A DNA stretch of 64,000 nt from Cryptomeria japonica (GCF_030272615.1 NC_081415.1:232819303-232883302), one strand, 5' to 3'. Shown: positions 44,061 to 55,545, counted from the stretch's first letter. Notes: generated from the letters alone by a model not told the origin. A program made the numbers and translations.

Positions 44061-45565
44061 CACTTCATAGCTTATGGAGGGGTGAACAATTCTCTACGAC
44101 TATAAACCCTTCCAACCCTCAAAATAGCCCTTTGTATGGAAGCAACTTTTATACGATTATTTAGGACTCTACTGGTAGTTGCTTGTACAATTTTTCCCAC
44201 TGAAAGGGTCTCTTCATTTTCTCTAGTTAGCAGATAAAATTCCTTATCCTGGGATGGCTCTTTATATAGTGTTCACCAATCCTTAAATCCATGTACCAAT
44301 TCAATCTTTATGTTAGCAAGAGTTTCCCACTTTTTATTGGATGTCCGTTGTTCCACACTTCTAGCATATTCATCAATATCAAGGGCCTTTAACACATGGG
44401 GATTTTTTTGACATGTTCAACTGCCATTTCTTGTATTTCCTCATCCATATCATCTATATGTTGTCCTGCATCTTCACAGTATACATCATTAGCCATTTTT
44501 TGGCTAGTTCATATGACTCTAGATGAATTCTAGTATCATCCAATGGATCCATAACATGGTTCCCAAAAGCTGCTTGCCCGATCCGTCTAACCCTTAAAAA
44601 ACCAGTAGCATTTATAAAGACAAGTCGGTTCATAGCTTCTAGAGGGGTGAACAATTCTCTGCAACTGTAAACCCTTCCAGTCCTCAAAATAACCCTTTGT
44701 ATGGAAGCAAATTTTATATGATTATTTAGGACTCTATGGGAAGTTGCTTGTACAATTTTCCCCACTGAAAGGCTCTATTCATTTTCTCTAGTTAGCAGAT
44801 AAAACTCCTCATCCTGAGATGGCTCTTTATATGGTGTTCACCAATCCTTAAATCCATGTACCAATTCAATCTTTATGTCAGCAAGAGTTTCCCGCTTTTT
44901 ATTGCATGTCCATTGTTCCACACTTGTAGCATATTCATCAATATCAAGGGCCTTTAACACATGGGGATATTTTTTGACATGTTCAACTGCCATTTCTTGT
45001 GTTTCCTCATCCATATCATCTAAATCATGTCCCACATCTTCATAGTATACATCCTCAGCCATTTTCTTGGCTAGTTCATATGACTTTGGATGAATTCCAG
45101 TATCATCCAATGGATCCATAACATGGTTCCCATAAGCTACTTGTCCGATCCATCTAACCCTTAAAAAACTAGTAGCATTTATAAAGACAAGTCGCTTCAT
45201 AGCTTCTAGAGGGGTCAACAATTCTCTGCGACTATAAACCCTTCCAGCCCTCAAAATAGCCCTTTGTATGGAAGCAAATTTTCTAGGTCCAAGGCCAGCT
45301 ACAAATTGCAGAGGAGAAAACATCCATTCATGTGATGCTGCTAGCTTTATGTCAACATCAACTTGGTTGGTTACTACAACCATTACCTGTTTGACAACTT
45401 CATACTTGTCATCTGGACTAAGGAAATGTTCTAGTGAATGAAGCTTCAATGATAATATCTCTTTGCTAGGACCACATAATGTTGCAACCATGGCCAATGG
45501 ATTTAGAAGATGCCGACCAAGAGCCTCAACACGCCTCATAATCCCATAAATTTTTCCCTACACAT
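44061..45565 (-). pseudogene. SPT6: SPT6 pseudogene fragment in three tandem partial copies
   Basis: The minus strand from 45539 encodes 233 residues that match plant SPT6 closely, e.g. NPLAMVATLCGPSKEIL, FSPLQFVAGLGPRK and the LDDTGIHPKSYELA block. They cover the end of the YqgF-like part, the helix-hairpin-helix and the death-like domain. SPT6 is a histone chaperone and elongation factor that travels with RNA polymerase II. After a TGA at 44838 the frame reads on through SQDEEFY and VGKIVQAT, the start of the S1 domain, then jumps back to the helix-hairpin-helix. The landmark GAAGCAA recurs at 45271, 44704 and 44139, so a ~566-bp unit is present three times, the last truncated. No introns interrupt the matched part. 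Stops and a frameshift in copy 2 make it dead. Confidence 0.85.
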
Positions 45566-46786
45566 TGAATTCATCATCATAAAACACAAGGTGAAACGAG
45601 TCCTAATGAATATTGGTTCTATCAAGCAGAATCATTTTGAGTTGGAGGCTTGAAATATGAATAATTTATCTCATTTTATTTGTTAGTTGCGTATTTTTTT
45701 ATGGGTTAATATAAATATGGGTATTGTATAGAACTTTAAAAGAAAGTAGAATCTAATAAAACACTATATTTCATTTGATGTTATCAAGAATTTTGACTAG
45801 TTTTCTTCATAATGTGTATCTTGTATAGTCTATCTTAATATTGTATTTCTTGTATCCTGTAGCTGTTTTGGAAGAATTATTATAACTTTCATTTGAACCG
45901 TTGGATCTTTCTATAAATTGGAGGATAAGTCTATAACAATTATATCAAGAGACTGACCAGAGAGATTAGATTCATTACAAGGTAAGGGTAGCCTTTTTCA
46001 TGTTTATCTTCCTCAAAGTATGGTTGGTGTCTATTAAGTTGTTGTCTTGTAAGGGTGTTTTGAAGATTGAGAAGAGACATTTGATGGGTATTAATCCCAT
46101 TGTTTTCAAGTATGTCTGATTGGAATTGAAAGTTTCCAAGGTTTATGTGCATTAGAGGGCAAATGATTCTTGAGATTGTCACTTCAATTAAATAATTACT
46201 AAAAACTTTGAATTGCTTGCTTGTAAATGAATGTTTTAAATAAAAGGTTATTTTATTGTAAGTATGATTTTTTAATTGAGATTACTCTGAAAACACCTGA
46301 TTAAATTATATTCAAACAATAGTAGACCAGTGCCTTCACCCATGACATAATGTTGCAATTAGTCGTACTGAATTTAACTTTTCTCTGAAAGATCAATAAG
46401 ATAGAATGAAGCTTGACATCCAATCCTTCAAATTGATAATCAAATTGAAACTTAACCCAAACTATAATAACATAGGATAGCACATTGAAACAATCTAAAT
46501 GAATAGATTTATCACATGGAACTAATCAAACAATCAAAAAGATGAATACCATCAGTGATGAAAAACACTTGATCTTTGTATTGAAATAAACATAAGATAA
46601 TCAATTGATTACATATAGCACAATGACTTTTCACTAGTTTGGCATTTCCAGAATATAACCATGGAGATAGTCTTATTAAACTTGCTCTTTAAAACAAGAC
46701 CATCACTTCAAAGGAATCTACATGAATTATTCAAAATGATAATTCAAATTGAAACTGATATTCAAACTAAAACCTAATTCAAATTA
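45566..46786. other. AT-rich DNA without a recognised gene
   Basis: 1.2 kb with no open frame above background. It ends where sequence in frame with the old Tat gag begins (about 46787), with a TAG just before. The junction looks like the truncated 5' edge of that element. Confidence 0.5.
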
Positions 46787-46846
46787 TAATTGTAGTCACC
46801 TAAAGACATTGACATGTTGAGGCAACAAGTCAAGAATCTACATATG

Positions 46847-48047
46847 TGTAAAGCGGAAAATCGCGATCGAACCCTAGTTGCTCTCCCCTCTTCCAACTCC
46901 AAGGAGAGAGAAGGGAGGTTTGCTAGGATTTGATGGTTTTCACTTAGGGGGGAGACTTTACATTCAAAAGAGGGGTTGAAACCCACAAGATCCAATCCTA
47001 CACAATGCAAGATTGGATGCTAAATGTGTTTCAAGGGTTATGACAGCAAGGCTACCCTCTTTTGTAAAGAATGTGCATAGAAGAATTGAGCTAGGAATGC
47101 ATAGAAAGTGACAAAGATTCGCTTATAAACTAAGATAGGAATACAGTATGAAGCTGCGGACCTGGAATTAGTAGTAAAATGTTGATACGGCGCTGTCCTG
47201 CAAATTTGAGCAAAAGTTGTCGGGACGATGGCGCCCGGCGCCACGGTCCTCCGAAAAATCTGCGAAACGAAGGGGGATCTGTTCATCTCTGCACAAGGAT
47301 TCCAGATCTTCAATCTCAGCTGCGTACCTGCAACCTACACACAGAAAAGCGAAGAGGATTGGGGGGTTAGGGATTAGGGGTTTGCCTTTAGGTCAAACCC
47401 CGGTTTTGGAATTAACCAAGAAATGAGCAAGAGCTGTAAATGTAAATGACTGTAAAGCAAGTACTAATACCTTGTTCTAAGGATGTTTGTATCCTTATGT
47501 GCGAAGGTTTAGATGTTGTATGTTGTATGTTGTAGTAGTATGTGATCTCCTCTTCAATGGTTGAATCCTTGTCTTGAATGCAACACTTAGCCTTGAATGG
47601 AGACTTGAAATGATCAATTGCTTGAAGGAATGCTTGAATGCTTGAATGCTTGAGTATAGTTTCCACGCCTTTTTCATCATATGACCTTCTTCCTCAAATG
47701 GGAGAGGCAAATGTAGTTTATATACTTGTCAATTAGGGCTGATAGACTGATTTTCCCGACCTTAGGCTGACCAGGAAATGTAATTTCCAAATTGCAAACA
47801 AAAAGACCTGCAATCTCCTTAGGAGACTGGGCCCAAAATAGGACCCAGGGACCAGGGCGCTGGGCGCTCTGGTCCCACCTCCCGGGATAGCAGGGTGCAA
47901 GGAGGTTCAGGCTAGGGTACTTGAAAAATGCAGTTTTCAGTGTCATAATCAGGTTTCGGGGTCTCCATTCAGGTTGCATGTTGCGTCGCCATCGTGAAGA
48001 CCGAAATGCAGTCGAAATTGCAAGTGTCGCAATTTTAGGATGCTACA
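46847..48047 (-). repeat. 3' LTR of the Gag-only element
   Basis: On the minus strand it starts TGTAGCATCCTAAAATTG and ends CGCTTTACA. It contains a TATA box (47717-47724, minus strand), the hairpin module (inner stem 47223-47249) and a GGGCGC palindrome at 47848-47876. It differs from the other LTR at roughly 28 sites by eye (about 2%), mostly C/T and G/A. Confidence 0.95.
47187..47275 (-). repeat. Hairpin module in the 3' LTR of the Gag-only element
   Basis: Inner arms GGACGATGGCGCC and GGCGCCACGGTCC pair at 11 of 13 positions around a single C. Outer arms GCAAATTTGAGCAAAAG and CCGAAAAATCTGCG extend it. The matching module in the 5' LTR is at about 53699-53786 (inner stem 53734-53760) and carries three transitions in the stem. 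Confidence 0.8.
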
Positions 48048-48067
48048 TTTAGCCCCCACTTTAGCGG
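48048..48067 (-). promoter_or_regulatory. Polypurine tract of the Gag-only element
   Basis: The minus strand reads CCGCTAAAGTGGGGGCTAAA next to the 3' LTR, identical over 20 bases to the tract of the Tat element at 27346-27365. Confidence 0.88.
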
Positions 48068-48788
48068 GAGTATGTATGCTCATACTTCCGGTAAAGTACA
48101 AGGAAACAACATTGAAAGACTTTCACCACGTCAAGGAGGCAAGACACACCAAGCCCCCAGTGGACTAAGGATCTTACGACTTTGATTGACAAAGTAAAAG
48201 GGAAGATCACGAGGGAGAACCATGACTGTCAGTAGTAAGGTTCCCTCACTATGAGTCATGCAAGAAAGATATCAAAAATTCTCAAGGCAAGGTTAAATTT
48301 GCCAAGAAATTCTCAAGTATCTTGAAAAGATATGAACGGGATGTATGCCCCCCTACGTTAAAGTGATCGCACACGCCTCACCGGGGGTGATTGTTTTAAC
48401 GTAGTGATACACATAAGAATGAGAAAGGAAAGGAGCACGTTATCGCAAGGATTTAGCCCCCAAGTGTGAGATAAGCCCAAGGATAATAGACACAAAACAC
48501 AAAGCACGAGGTGACTTCGCTTTCCTTGGGGTCAGTATGCTGTATGATAAGTCATGTATATATCATATGTATGTATGCATAATTGTTCTTCATTCCCCAA
48601 TCAAGGAAGGTCACCTAGAAGAAGGGAACACATGTGTCTTTTGAGTCAACATGAGAGAGATCGAGAGATCTCAATGCTTTGCATCGTCCTCAAGTAGACA
48701 ACACTAAGGGCAACAAATAGAAGAATGAGAATAACATATAGAAGAAGTAACACAAGAGAGGAGGAGAGAATCTGCTATGCTAATGTAA
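48068..48788 (-). other. 3' untranslated part of the Gag-only element
   Basis: 0.7 kb without an open frame. The block next to the polypurine tract (CCACTGGGGGCTT on the minus strand, then an ACTTTACC stretch) resembles the same position in the Tat element. A (TATG)n-like stretch lies near 48555-48580. Confidence 0.55.
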
Positions 48789-51700
48789 CTAGTCTAGCAC
48801 GTCATCTACCCCCCGATCTTGCTGATCAATGTTTCGGGAAGGCAGGGAACACGCTAGAGGAGGAACATTCAACACAGCAGATGGAGCTATCACAAGATCC
48901 AAACAAGGGCTATGTTCATGTTCCGAGCCACATTGTTCTTGTCTAGGAGCAAGGATAAGTGCTTTAGAAAATTCATTAGATAAATGGTTATCAGTATCAA
49001 CAAGTTCATATTCACTATCAGAAGCAAGAGGAGTAACATTTTCATCATGAATAACATTTTCATCTATATCATCATCAAGATTTATAAAAATAGGATTTTT
49101 AACTCGCACCGGATCAAGACCATCATGCATCTTATGTTTAGGAGATTTAGGCTCAATGTCCGGCTAAGGAGAAAATGGAATAATGCTTGTTGAAGGTGTT
49201 TTTGGAGATTTCAAAGTTTGAGCAGCAGCTGCTTGAGCCCTAAGACGACGCTTTCGTCGGCATTCACGTGCAGAACGATTTCGTCTAGTCTTAGTAGGAA
49301 GTGAAGAAGATTGAGGAGGAGGAATGTTCTCATCCCTATCACTTGGGTGTTTAGGTTGTGGTCTCTTAGGCTGGATAATAGGAGAAGAAGAAGGTCTCTT
49401 CTCTCTATAAAAGGAAGGAGGAGGAACTGCTCCATATAAAGGAGGAATTTTTGGTTTAGGAAGGAGACCAAGTCCATCATGACGAGGAGGTATAGGTCTA
49501 CTTTTAGGAAGTTTATTAGACATAGTCACATCCATAAGGATGGGTTGGGAATCTTCTTGAGGAAAGACATTAGTTTTATCTTTCAAAGGAAGAACTTCCT
49601 TCTCAAGAATGATAGGAATGTCAAGTTTAGGTGTTCTAGGTTCACTTAAAGATAGGATCATATCTGTTTTCCACTTTTGATAAGATTTGAAAAGATGATC
49701 ACTTCGCGGAGGAAGAGATTGGAATTGTTTAGGCCAAAAGTAATCAATAGGAACGCTAGAGGTTCTTTCAGCTGGTTTAAAGAGGCTATGATTGACAGTA
49801 ACAATTTCACCATTATGGGGAAATTTCAAACACTTATGAATAGGAGAAGCAATAGCTTTCATGGAAGATAGCCAGGGATAGCCAAGCTTCACACGAAATT
49901 GTTCGGAAGATGGAATAATAGCAAAGTTCACATCAAGGGATTTGTTATAGACCTCAATAGGTAATGTAATAGAACCAATTGCGGGAGAAGAAAATGCATC
50001 AAATAGTTTCACAATCATATCTGTTTTGTCATATATCACTTGATTCAATTACAAAGTAAAAAGAAATTCTTCAGTAATAACATTAACCATGCACGAAGGA
50101 TCAATAAGCACTCCACGGCAAGGTGTATTCTTGACTTTTGCAACTATGTATAAAGGACCATCAGGTGCCCTAATGGTTTCATTGGAATCAAATGTGATGG
50201 AAGGTTCTTTAGGGTTTTCTTGCTGCTCTACAAAGTTAATCACATTTGGAGTCATAGACACAAGACCATCAGATGAAAGAGAGGAATCATTAGTCTCAAT
50301 CGCATTAGAGGTATGAGAAGGTAATGGATCAGTGAAAATCTGAAGATTTTGATTAGGAGGAGCTACAGATGTATTGCCTTTATCATTCACTCCAGAAACA
50401 GAGATAGTATTATTATCAATCAAATCTTGAATTTTACCCTTTAAAGAAAAACATTTTTCAGTATCATGCCCAGGCTGACGATGAAATTGACAAAAGGCTT
50501 TGTTATCAAAATAAGGTGAAGTAATCTTTGCAGGATCAATTTGTCTTATAGGAGGAAGAGTAAGCACATTTTGTTCCAATAATTTATTCATAATACTATG
50601 CAATGATTCATTCAAAGGAGTATACTTTCTTTCTTTCTTGAAAAATTTAGAAATAGGAGGCACACCTGATGCTGCATTCACATTGTTGTTGATGATGTTT
50701 TCATTGATTTTGATGGAATCTCTATTCGGTTTAAACTTCCCAAATGGTTGTTGACTGCTATCACCCTTATCACTCGGAGCCATAGGATGTGATTGTTCCA
50801 TTTGACTCACAGTCAGTTGATAATTGTGAAGAGTTGCACACAACTGTTGGAAAGAAGTAAACTCAAAAGACAGAAGTTTGTCTCGAATATCTCTTTGTAA
50901 ATTAGAAATAAAGATTCTTTGAATATCATTGTCAGGCACTGGAAAAGAAATTTGAGCATACAAATGCTTATATCTACCAATGAAATCAGTCACTTTTTCT
51001 TTAACACCTTGTTTACAATGCATTAAATCAATCAAAGTAACTTTAGGACTTATATTGTTTTGAAATTGTTGAATGAAAGCATTTGCAAGTTGTTCAAAAG
51101 AAGTAATAGAATAGGAAGGCAACGAGCAATACCATTATAGGGCTTTGTCTCTTAATATTCTCGTGAATAATTTTGCAAGCAACCTTGGGTCATAAGCAAA
51201 ATCAGTACAAATTGTTTGAAAAGTCTTAACATTATTAGAGGATCACCCATACCATTATAAAGCTCCAAATGCAGAATTTCAACATGTTTAGGGGGAATAG
51301 CTCGAACAATGTCAAGAGAAAGTGGACTCGCAACATCAAATGTGGGCACACTAAACTTAGATTGATTCATAGAGGCAATTTGTTGCTGTAAAGAAGAGAC
51401 AGTTTGTGCAAGATTGTTAATGGTCGCTTCAGTCGAAGAGTTCATATTAGATTTGTTAGATTGAGATGGAGGTGTTATGTTATTGAAAGAAGGTAAAGAG
51501 TAAGATGGTGGGACCCTATGATAATTAGTCATAGGAGATGATTGGACAGGAGGAACACTACAAGGAGGAATGGAATGATTAAATGAATTGCCCCCTTGCG
51601 TCATGTTCATTTGCGGAGATGTAATGGGAACACTCATTGAAGGAATGAATGAAGAAGTCAGATTAATTGAAGAGGAAGGATTGCCCCCATGACTAGTGAT

Positions 51701-52207
51701 CACAGGGGGAATGTCTTGTGTAGAAGTAGCCATTATGTTTGATGTAAAGGTAGGTATGCTAGCAATAGAAGTCATCAAAGGAATAGAATGATTGACTTGA
51801 GTAGGAGGTTGTGTATAACCTAAAGTTTCGGCACAACTCTTCATAGGCATCACATTCGAATTCACAATGTGTGAAATACCACGCAAAATATCAATTCCAT
51901 TCTTATCACTTTGAAGCATACGTTTTAGACCCTCAATTAAAGGAAGAGCTTGACTATCAGGGTATTCTTGAGACATCCATTGTCGAAAATCGTCAAATTG
52001 GTTATCCAATTTTGAAATTTGTTCTTCAGAAACCTCATGGAGAGCTTCTTCATCATTAGGAGGATTAGAGGAATTACCCATGTCCTCGTTAAAAAGGCTA
52101 TTCAAATTAGGTTCCATCTCCTTGGTAATTAAACCTCGGAAAGACTTAATTCTACGGCTTCGTCTAACGGGAATAGTGTAAGTAGGACTTATTGTTGTAA
52201 AACTCAT
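48789..52207 (-). pseudogene. Gag-protease-like polyprotein of the Gag-only element
   Basis: The frame starts at 52207 (MSFTTISPTY) and was about 1140 codons long. It is now broken by a 1-base deletion near 51232, a TAA near 51136, a TAA at 50049-50051 and a TAG at 49164-49166; otherwise one frame holds throughout. The N-terminal 300 residues are rich in Pro, Ser, Asn and Met with a short coiled coil (TVSSLQQQIASM). Capsid follows (about 51240-50820; FEQLANAFIQQF, RYKHLYAQI), then a knuckle-like CQFHRQPGHDTEKC near 50500. A protease-like fold comes next, with LGYPWLSSMKAIASP near 49880. Its active site reads VLIDPSCMVNV, so the Asp-Thr/Ser-Gly triad is lost. The C-terminus has a basic cluster (RRNRSARECRRKRR), a possible nuclear signal. 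Confidence 0.85.
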
Positions 52208-53336
52208 GCACTAGAGAAGGAGAGAAAATTTTGTTTTTAGAGGTAGCAATTTTCAGTAAAATCAGCCAATCTTCTGGATTTAAGCTGTTAAATACAATCA
52301 CAACAGTCTCCCGAAATTTCAGAAAAAATGTCCGGGACTGTGGCGCTCGGAGTGCAACACGGTCGTTGCAACTTTTTTCGAAATTTGCAGGGATGAAAGG
52401 TATGATGATTTTAAAGCCAATCTGAAAAAATTGAGTGGTTTTACGATCTGTAGGTAGGCCAAATTAAAGTTGCAATCTCAAAATTGAACCATACCCAGAT
52501 TGTCGAAAAATGCAAAATTTGAATTTTGAAAAAGAGAGGGAAACTGAAATTTTGAATTTTATGATTTTAGAGGGAATGTCAAAAGCAATGCAAGTTTTGA
52601 AATTCAAAAATTGACTCAATTTCACGCAAAATTCAATTTTGAAAGCGGAAATCAAAGTTGTTGTAATTAAGCACTTAATTTCAAAAGTCACAAAATGCAA
52701 GAATTTGAATAAAGCACTGAAATTTTTAATGAATGCAAACACACTTTTCAGTAAGAACACAATTTTGACACAAAATTTCAGTTTCAATGATTTTTGAATG
52801 TTTAAAAGCCTTAATCCAAGCAATCACAAGACCAACTTTGACTGTAATTTTGAAGGTGTTAAAATTGATAAAATCAGCCAAAATTCTGGATTTTAGCAGG
52901 AAAATACAGTAAGATCTTGCTCCCGAAATTTCAAAAAAAATGTCGGGGACGATGGCGCTCGGCGCCACGATCCTCGTAACTTTTTTCCAAATTTTCAGGG
53001 ATGAAAGATATTGTGATTTTATTGCGGAATCCAAAGTTACAGCTGATTTGGAGATGTTTTGATCAGTGAAATTGTCGGACAAAGGTTGAATCAAGAGGGT
53101 TTCAAAAATTAGGGTTTTGACACTTAACCTCAAAATTAAAACATAGATATGAATTGATAATTTGTAATAGAAGGATAGATCTGAAACAAGCATTAACAAT
53201 TAAATATTTCACAAGTTTAATTACTAAAAAGAAATTTTAGGGTTTTTATGCAATCACCTCTAAAATTTTGCAAAAGATCAAACATGGAAATGTAATCAAT
53301 TTTTTCAGATCTAAGCATGAAAAATCAGAAAGGATG
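52208..53336 (-). repeat. Leader of the Gag-only element with a duplicated hairpin-bearing segment
   Basis: A ~180-bp segment occurs at about 52245-52430 and again at 52850-53030, both with AAATCAGCCAA, a CCCGAAATTTC arm, the GGCGCT/GGCGCC hairpin and CAGGGATGAAAG. Inner stems lie at 52335-52364 and 52947-52973. Outer arms (GAAATTTC...AAAAATGTC against CTTTTTT..AAATTT) extend each hairpin to nearly 90 nt. It lies between primer site and gag, where retroelement RNAs carry packaging and dimerisation signals. Confidence 0.8.
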
Positions 53337-53354
53337 TTCACGTCGGGTTCACCA
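53337..53354 (-). promoter_or_regulatory. Primer binding site of the Gag-only element
   Basis: The minus strand reads TGGTGAACCCGACGTGAA three bases after the LTR end TTTACA. From the second base it is identical over 17 bases to the Tat element site at 17988. Confidence 0.85.
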
Positions 53355-53357
53355 AAA

Positions 53358-54558
53358 TGTAAAGCGGAAAATCGCGATCGAACCCTAGTTGCTCTCCCCT
53401 CTTCCAACTCCAAGGAGAGAGAAGGGAGGTTCGCTAGGATTCGATGGTTTTCACTTAGGGGGGAGACTTTACATTCAAAAGAGGGGTTGAAACCCACAAG
53501 ATCCAATCCTACACAATGCAAGATTGGATGCTAAATGTGTTTCAAGGGTTATGACAGCAAGGCTACCCTCTTTTGTAAAGAATGTGCATAGAAGAATTGA
53601 GCTAGGAATGCATAGAAAGTGACAAAGATTCGCTTATAAACTGAGATAGGAATACAGTATGAAGCTGTGGACCTGGAATTAGCAGTAAAATGTCGATACG
53701 GCGCTATCCTGCAAATTTGAGCAAAAGTTGTCAGGACGATGGCACCTGGCGCCACGGTCCTCCGAAAAATCCGCGAAACGAAGGGGGATCTGTTCGTCTC
53801 TGCACAAGGATTCCAGATCTTCAATCTCAGCTGCGTACCTACAACCTACACACAGAAAAGCGAAGACGATTGGGGGGTTAGGGATTAGGGGTTTGCCTTT
53901 AGGTCAAACCCCGGTTTTGGAATTAACCAAGAAATGAGCAAGAGTTGTTAATGTAAATGACTGTAAAACAGGTACTAATACCTTGTTCTAAGGATGTTTG
54001 TATCCTTATGTGCGAAGGTTTAGATGTTGTATGTTGTATGTTGTAGTAGTATGTGATCTCCTCTTCAATGGTTGAATCCTTTTCTTGAATGCAACACTTA
54101 GCCTTGAATGGAGACTTGAAATGATCAATTGCTTGAAGGAATGCTTGAATGCTTGAATGCTTGAGTATAGTTTCCACACCTTTTTCATCATATGACCTTC
54201 TTCCTCAAATGGGAGAGGCAAATGTAGTTTATATACTTGTCAATTAGGGCTGATAGACTGATTTTCCCGACCTTAGGCCGACCAGGAAATGTAATTTCCA
54301 AATTGCAAACAAAAAGACCCGCAATCTCCTTAGGAGACCGGGCCCAAAATAGGACCCAGGGACCAGGGCGCTGGGCGCTCTGGTCCCACCTCCCGGGACA
54401 GCAGGGTGCAAGGAGGTTCAGGCCAGGGTACTTGAAAAATGCAGTTTTCAGTGTCATAATCAGGTTTCGGGGTCTCCATTCAGGTTGCATGTTGCGTTGC
54501 CATCGTGAAGACCGAAATGCAGTTGAAATTGCAAGTGTCGCAATTTTAGGACGCTACA
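53358..54558 (-). repeat. 5' LTR of the Gag-only element
   Basis: 1201 bp, minus strand TGTAGCGTCCTAAAATTG...CGCTTTACA. The first bases match the Tat LTR start (TGTAGCGTC, then TAAA and TTG). The hairpin module at about 53699-53786 lies downstream of the TATA box, so in the transcribed part; the GGGCGC palindrome at 54360-54390 lies upstream of it. Confidence 0.95.
54228..54235 (-). promoter_or_regulatory. TATA box of the 5' LTR
   Basis: The minus strand reads TATATAAA, 330 bp into the LTR, in good position for a U3 promoter. The other LTR has the same box at 47717-47724. Confidence 0.6.
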
Positions 54559-55545
54559 ATATGCCACCTTTTCCACAAGCGTTTGAGGCACCTAAGTTCA
54601 AAAAGTATCAGGGAAAAGGAGACCCTAGAGATCATGTCAGGGAATTTCACTCAGCTTGCCTATAAGTGGCATATGAAGACACATATCTAATGCACCTCTT
54701 TCCTCAAAGTTTGGGAGTGACAACCACACAATGGTTTTTCCTGACTAACAGGCGACATTAGGACATTTGGAGAACTTGTCCAAAATTTCATTGCACATTA
54801 TTCACACAACATAGAATGCGATGTCACCATGGCAGATCTGTGTAACACCAAGCAAAAACTAGGGGAGCTATTTTCAACTTTCCTGCAATGATGGTGAGAA
54901 ATGTCTAACAGACGTTCTCTTCAGCTACCTGAACGAGAGCTAGTGGAAATATTTATTTCCAACTTGAACAAAGAAATAGAATTCCATCTAGACATGAAAG
55001 GCACAAAGTCCTTTAATGACATGATCACCCAGGGATTAAAATGCGAATGGGCCCTCATCAAAAAGGGGCTTATCAAGATATACAATGAACCAAAAGATGG
55101 CCCTCGCCCACACTTTAACAGTGATAAACCCAACTTCTGGAATAAAAATAAAAACATCGTCAATGACGGGGTTGTAGATGCAAGGACTATAAAGAGTGCA
55201 CAACTTGTGGTCCGATTTACGGGGCAAAATCCCCCTCCTAAAAACAACATGGTTGCTCCTTCGCAAAATCAAGGACGCAATGCACCACAAGATGAACCAA
55301 GACAACGACAACAAAATTATAAACCAAAATGTCAATACACATCCTTAGGGGAACTTATTGAAATAGTGTTAGGTCAATTGGTCTCTTCAAATCTGGTGAC
55401 CTTACCAAAGACATCTAATTATGAACCTCAGGTCAAACCTCCATGGTGGAGAGATAACGAACATTGCGAATTCCATCAAGGGAAAGGGCATAAAACAAGT
55501 AAGTGTCATAGATTGAAAGATCTTGTTCAGGATCTTATTGACTGA
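54559..55545 (+). pseudogene. Gag of the old Tat element
   Basis: After the insertion the frame reads PPFPQAFEAPKFKKYQGKGDPRDHVREFHSACL, cited here in parts: FEAPKF, GKGDPRDHV, FHSACL. This is the start of the retrotransposon gag capsid domain. It breaks with a TAA-type stop near 54662 and frame changes near 54750 and 54890. The 214-codon frame from 54901 carries the capsid end (ELVEIFISNLNKEIEFHL) and, near 55465-55520, a CEFHQGKGHKTSKC knuckle-like motif. This proves that an ordinary Tat Gag of this lineage is recognisable by eye, which makes its absence in the element at 16329 meaningful. Confidence 0.88.

Larger units (their letters stand above)
46847..54558 (-). mobile_element. Gag-only LTR retrotransposon with target duplication ATATG
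   Basis: Two 1201-bp LTRs (46847-48047 and 53358-54558) flank 5.3 kb. ATATG stands directly outside both (46842-46846 and 54559-54563). The minus strand carries, in order, a primer site, a 1.1-kb leader, one long Gag-protease-like frame, a 0.7-kb spacer and a polypurine tract. No RT, RNase H or integrase motif was found on either strand, and the space left is too short for them. This matches the class of non-autonomous Gag-only (TR-GAG type) elements. Primer site, polypurine tract and LTR start match the Tat element at 16329. Confidence 0.93.

Noticed and set aside
47038-47979. Short frames shared by 47038-47979 and 53549-54490
   Set aside because: They occur at the same positions of the two LTRs of the Gag-only element and have no known domain.
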